A DNA stretch of 64,000 nt from Guyanagaster necrorhizus (lineage: Eukaryota; Basidiomycota; Agaricomycetes; Agaricales; Physalacriaceae), in NCBI RefSeq assembly GCF_019112545.1, contig NW_025064895.1, positions 11,048 through 75,047 on the forward strand, in the 5' to 3' direction. Positions 59,535 to 64,000 of the stretch are shown piece after piece; position 1 is the first letter of the stretch, and every line of letters starts with the position of its first letter. The position numbers were made by a program, and so were the translations under genes. Below the pieces are notes generated by a model. The model made no database searches. It was not told the origin of the DNA and was given only the letters and a program-made list of their open reading frames with translations.

Positions 59535-61538
59535 ATGTCAAGAGTTAGTTACGTTCCTGGGGCCCCTTCCTGCGACATGACTTCCCCCATCATTTCAAGC
59601 GAGACGACGCCCCTTCTTCAGAACGCTCTGGTGTCAGAAGCCGACCGTGACGCCGACGTTTCCTGGTCCTCTCCAACCGACGGTTTGCCGGAAGGAGGAA
59701 ATGTGAGCCGGGTGCTTGGTCTAGACCACGTGAATTTTCACCTATTTGGGTCGCTCTTCGTCGATTCGATTCCTGGTCAGTGCATCCAAGTCAATAGCGA
59801 ATTGCTGAATATTTACGAGGATACAGTTATTCTATCCTATATACTTCAAAACTCGATTCAAACTGCTTCAATTCTCATTGTGGGTTGGCTTGGCCCTGAA
59901 GAGCTGTCGGTTGCCGCATTTTCACTGATGTTGGCGTTTGTAACTGGCTAGTATATGGTTCCTTTCTCCGTACAAGGATGATCCCACTTTATTATATAGG
60001 CTGGTGCGTCGCACTGGGCGGTACGACGGCTCTCGATACTCTGGGGTCTCAGGCCTTTACCGGTGGCAGTCGTCCCACCGACTTGTCCATCCACTTTCAA
60101 AGATGCATCGTTTTGTTATGGATTCTCGTGATTCCTGTCTGCGTTCTATGGGCCTTCATCAAACCCATATTACTGGCGCTTGGTCAGCCTGAAAACCTTA
60201 GCAGTGACGTCCAGAGGTTCTTACGTGTGCTTATTATCGGTGCACCGGGATACATCGGCTTTGAGAGCTTAAAGAAGTATCTTCAATGTCAAGGCAAGTC
60301 CCAATTTATCGAAGACGAACTTCTGTAACATTTCATAAAGGGATCATGGGAGCCTCCACCGTTGTCCTCGCAGTCGTCTTCCCCATCAACATCGGATTGA
60401 ATGTACTCTTGGTCCATTTCACATCTTTTGGCTTGTTGGGTTCTCCCGTTGCCTTATCTTTGACTTACTGGGTGGCATTTTTACTTCTTTCTGTCTACAC
60501 GGCTTGGTCTCCTATTCATCGCCAGAATAGCTGCTGGGGAGGGTTGCAATTGAGTGCGGTATTCCATCCGCACAACTGCTATCTTTTCCTCAAGTTGGCT
60601 ATTCCTGGAATCCTCATGGTTGGGACTGAATGGTAAGCAGTGAGTGCCTTGAAGTATTTTGGGGTCTTTAGGCAAATTCCAGGGCTGCCTTTGAGATTGT
60701 GGCACTGGCTGCAGGTCGTCTGGGCTCGCTTCCTCTTGCTGCACAATCCGTTATCATGACCACGGATCAAAGTACGTTACATTTGGCTGGGTACAGTGAT
60801 AATTCTGAGTCATATCTCTGTAGTTCTTAACACGCTACCTTTTGGTATCGGAGTTGCGGCGTCCAATCGTGTGGGCAACCTCATAGGTGCTCGTTCTGCC
60901 GTCGGAGCAAAGAATGCTGCACACGCCTCTGCTTTACTGAGTGTGATAGTGGGCCTTCTTGTCATGAGTGTCATGATGGCTACCAAAGACGTAAGTAGTA
61001 TCATTTTGATAGTTGACCAGTTGTGCTTAAGGAAAAGCAGGTATATGGTTATCTATTCAGTAATGATGAGGGTGTTGTTGACCTCGTCAGCAGAGTGATG
61101 CCATTAGTGGCATCCTTCCAAGTTGCTGATGGTCTTGCCGGATCCTGCGGAGGAGTGTTGCGTGGTCAAGGTAATCAACATCTCGTATTCCACTATCAGT
61201 CTCACGTTTTGTCAAGGTCGCCAGCATCTCGGCGCTTTGTTCAATCTCATTGCATATTATGTGCTCGCCTTACCGATGGGCATTACTCTTGCTTTCCGCT
61301 ACGATCTTGGTCTCCAAGGTCTCTGGATTGGTACGTGGACTTGTCCAATACTTGTTTCCACTTCTCATCCTCTTTCCTTCATCAAGGTCAAGTCGTGGCA
61401 TTGTTCACCGTCGGACTGGGTGAATATTCTGTGGTTTGGTTTGGAACTGATTGGGACCTTGAGATTCAGCGCGGCGTTGACAGAAACCGGGAGGAAGCGA
61501 AACGAAGATCTATTGGCAGGGCTTCTGGCGAAGAATGA
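59535..61538 (+). CDS. MATE-family multidrug/toxin efflux transporter
   Basis: Multi-pass membrane transporter of the MATE family (Erc1-like in fungi), expelling organic cations or toxic compounds by ion exchange. Nine exons: 59535-59775, 59827-59946, 60000-60293, 60341-60632, 60683-60771, 60824-60990, 61041-61170, 61217-61330, 61387-61538; 532 residues. Diagnostic blocks: [90 protein letters not shown] (a MATE hallmark) and [10 protein letters not shown] hydrophilic, serine-rich N-terminus precedes the first helix. A second ATG at 59577 is also possible as the start. Introns 2 (59947-59999) and 3 (60294-60340) have GC donors, the first with a weaker GCTAGT. It is divergent from the agmatinase gene and convergent with the permease. 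Confidence 0.93.
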
Positions 61539-61769
61539 TCGTGCAACTATACCAGAATTAAGGAATAAATGCGTATTGTGCAGTTACAAACTTGCATGGC
61601 AATATTATACGGAAATTAGTAGCTTCCTTCCTAGTGGTAAAAAATGCTACTACATAAGTCATGTAACGATTGAAGAGTCGACTAAAAATCATGCCACCTA
61701 TAGAGTAATGCTGTAAGATAAGAACAAAGTGGTTTGAATATTACCTAGCACATGTAGAACATGCGTTCC

Positions 61770-63931
61770 TCACGCTGAACTTTTTTCATCCATATTTGTG
61801 ACATCGCCAACATTGTTTACAGGCCCATGGAACCATTTACGGGCGGATGTCACCCATGAGACCGTAGCAAAGATGAAAACAGCGGCGATGAGAACGATCG
61901 CGTAGTCTGAATGAAGGATCAACATGTGTCACTGAAGATAGGGAACTGCGGGCAGAAGTCACGTACTCATGTCCTTGGCAGTGGTGTGCTGGCCGGTGGG
62001 GAACAACAACAACAACACGATAAAGACGACCCATGATACTGCCACGGTGCCAATTGGAGTGGCCCAGCGACCCAATGTAAATGGGCCGGGGATGACATTA
62101 TTCCGTCCGGAGGTAACACGCAAGAAAATGGGGACGATGTAAGAAGTATATAATCCGATGACGGAAGCACTGACCGGGGGACGGCATCAGTAAACAAGAA
62201 GAATTACAAAAATGATGCACACCCAGCAAGTGAGGTCAGAGCTGTCTCTGAGAACCCGAGTAATCCACAAATACCAGCGAAGAACATGACAAGCCAAGCT
62301 GCATTGACTGGTGTCTGGGTTCTGGGATGTATTTTCTTCCACCATCGAGAGCCAGGTAGCGCATTGTCTCTATGGAACTCGAAATCAGAGAAGGGTTAAC
62401 TTTTCGGGAAAGGATTCTCAAACCTGGCAAAGGCGAATACTACGCGAGACGCATCTACGCCTTGTGCTGCACCCGTGACATACTACACAGAGGTCAGAAA
62501 AGGCACTAGTTTGAGAAAAAATACACACCTGAACAACGATGATGAATGACCATATGGTTAACATTCCCCGTTTTCCGAGCACATCCAGGAAAACTTGGCC
62601 CATAGGGAGAGGGAGCTCAGTTGCAAGTAGATCAGTGATGGATGGGATAGCGAATGATGTAGCAATTAAAATAATCCATCCAAGACCGGCGGTACCAGCA
62701 ACAGCAGATATGATGGCAATAGGTGCTGCAACGTCGGCTCCGGAAACCTCCTCAGATATATGGGCAGCAGAGTCATCTGATTATATTCCTAGTAAGTAAG
62801 GTGCCTCGACGCCATCAAGATGACCCACATCCTGTCAACGTCCACATCGGCGCGGTGAAGGCTAATAAAAATGCCCAGCCGTCTAGAGGATAAATCTAAG
62901 CATGCAGAAGTAAAGTGTTGAAGGAACCTTACTGTTTGACCAGCCGGTATTGTTCTCGAAAAGGGTAAAAGCATCCTTGGTGGAGACCTTGTTGTCTCCC
63001 GAAGCAACCAGGAGGGCGATGATTGCGGAGACAGTTGTTCCGACTATATGTTAAACTAGGATCAGTGCTTAATGCCCGAAGCAATGATGACTCGCCGTTT
63101 ATGATGACATAAAACAAGTTGAGGCGGGCTAGAATTCTGGTGGCCGCGGAACAGACAATGCCATGGGAGAACAAGATCGAAAGAAGAATACCAAAAGTTG
63201 CCCCAGAAGATAGATTTGTGGCACCGTCAGAGTTAACAGCAATAGCAGTTGTAATCATTTGAGCACAAGTATAATCAATCGAGCACACGAGCGTAATTTG
63301 ACCGGTGATGTTAGCCCAACCTGGTGTGAGATGCACGTAAGCTAACGTTCAATGGTCCCACTATAAAATCGAACCTGTAATCCAGCTTGCTAAAGCTGAG
63401 TATTGGGGCGGTGCCAACTTGGCGGACCAATAATAAAGACCAGCGCTCGTTCTGACCGCGGGCATTAGCACCAGCCTCAAAGGTAAGGAAAAACATACGG
63501 CATCGAAGATGTCAGCTCTGCCATGGCTAGAGCTATGGTCATTACGAATATGCTAGGAATCAACCATCCAAAGACTAAGCCGACGTGCCCGCCTGATGGG
63601 ATGAGCAGTCGCCATCAAGTCCTGTTGATCAAAGGGAGCAATAAACTTACCGCTCACGAGTCCAAATGATAGAGTAGAGGATACAGAAGCGACAACACCC
63701 ATAATAGAAAAGGCGAATGCCACGGTCTCGATAAGCTACATTAAAAGTGAGCAGTGACTCGAATTCCATCGCAGATCAACGACTGACGGAAAATTCACGC
63801 TTGAACTCACTCTTATAGCCAAGTTCAGCGAGTTTCGCATCATCTGCATGCTGTGAAGGAGGATTAGAAACATCCTGGACCACAGTATGAACCGCAGTGT
63901 CGCTTTTGTCACCCTTGAGTAAAGAAGACAT
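61770..63931 (-). CDS. Amino-acid/GABA/polyamine-type permease (APC superfamily)
   Basis: Twelve-helix secondary transporter of the APC superfamily, closest by motif to fungal GABA/choline-type permeases such as Uga4; the substrate cannot be read from sequence. Twelve exons on the minus strand: 63931-63788, 63735-63651, 63592-63499, 63451-63375, 63320-63096, 63043-62933, 62882-62829, 62776-62529, 62482-62424, 62369-62223, 62169-61967, 61906-61770; 527 residues. Motifs: DDAKLAELGYKSEFKREFS, GHVGLVFGWLIPS, AELTSSMPTSAGLYYW, LTGYDSAAHISEE (family hallmark), FAFARDNALPGS. The stop follows a short cytosolic tail. Intron 5 (63095-63044) has a GC donor (ACG|GCGAGT). Its ATG is 69 bp from the window end, so the promoter is mostly outside. 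Confidence 0.93.
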
Positions 63932-64000
63932 AGTGATGGTACAGAACAAGATAGGCTGGGAGTCTAAAGATAAAAAAATGCCATTTCGAGAAGATATTTA

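Overview
The window looks like a repeat-rich basidiomycete (probably agaricomycete) chromosome. The host genes are split by many introns of about 50 nt, their products are typical fungal proteins, and the retrotransposons are fungal chromodomain Ty3/gypsy and Ty1/copia types. I could not identify the species. There are two very different halves. Positions 1 to about 48,100 hold no recognisable host gene and are made of decayed LTR retrotransposons that are strikingly poor in CpG. Positions 48,681 to 63,931 hold six closely packed, intact, CpG-normal host genes.

The left half is one set of nested insertions, worked out from LTR pairs, 5-bp target duplications and reading frames that resume across the gaps. 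The outermost host is a plus-strand Ty1/copia element (RT at 2,950-3,683, a piece at 4,182-4,310, RNase H at 47,086-47,577, 3' LTR at 47,578-47,803). It contains a solo LTR (3,684-4,181), Ty3 element E1 (4,311-12,976, minus) and Ty3 element E2 (12,994-47,085, minus). E2's gag is split by Ty3 element E4 (17,872-43,911, plus). E4's gag is split by an unclassified insert X (about 19,155-29,055), which is itself split by Ty3 element E5 (20,284-28,380, plus). E4's protease is split by Ty3 element E3 (30,106-38,265, minus). A further minus-strand element, E0 (61-2,659), lies at the left edge and is broken by an LTR end at 1-60. That LTR end still has its CpGs, so it looks young.

Several shared features stand out. 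In all six Ty3 elements whose 5' LTR is visible, the bases just after that LTR are complementary to an LTR segment about 28-35 bp downstream of a TATA-like box, as in Tf1/sushi self-priming. Five of them (E0, E1, E2, E3, E5) start their first ORF with a short polar leader and a predicted membrane-spanning helix. E4 carries an extra antisense gene between its chromodomain and 3' LTR, with an in-frame 49-nt intron, a cysteine-rich module and a coiled coil.

The host genes, left to right, are: a five-finger CCCH protein of the ZC3H3/Red5 type (+), the XPF/Rad1 repair nuclease (+), a Kha1-type K+/H+ antiporter (+), a secreted agmatinase-like ureohydrolase (-), a MATE-family transporter (+) and an amino-acid/GABA/polyamine-type permease (-). 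I placed 51 introns from reading frame and family conservation. Seven have a GC donor instead of GT, and the antiporter has a 15-nt micro-exon. Agmatinase, MATE transporter and permease are adjacent and could relate to agmatine/polyamine handling, but that is inference from position only.
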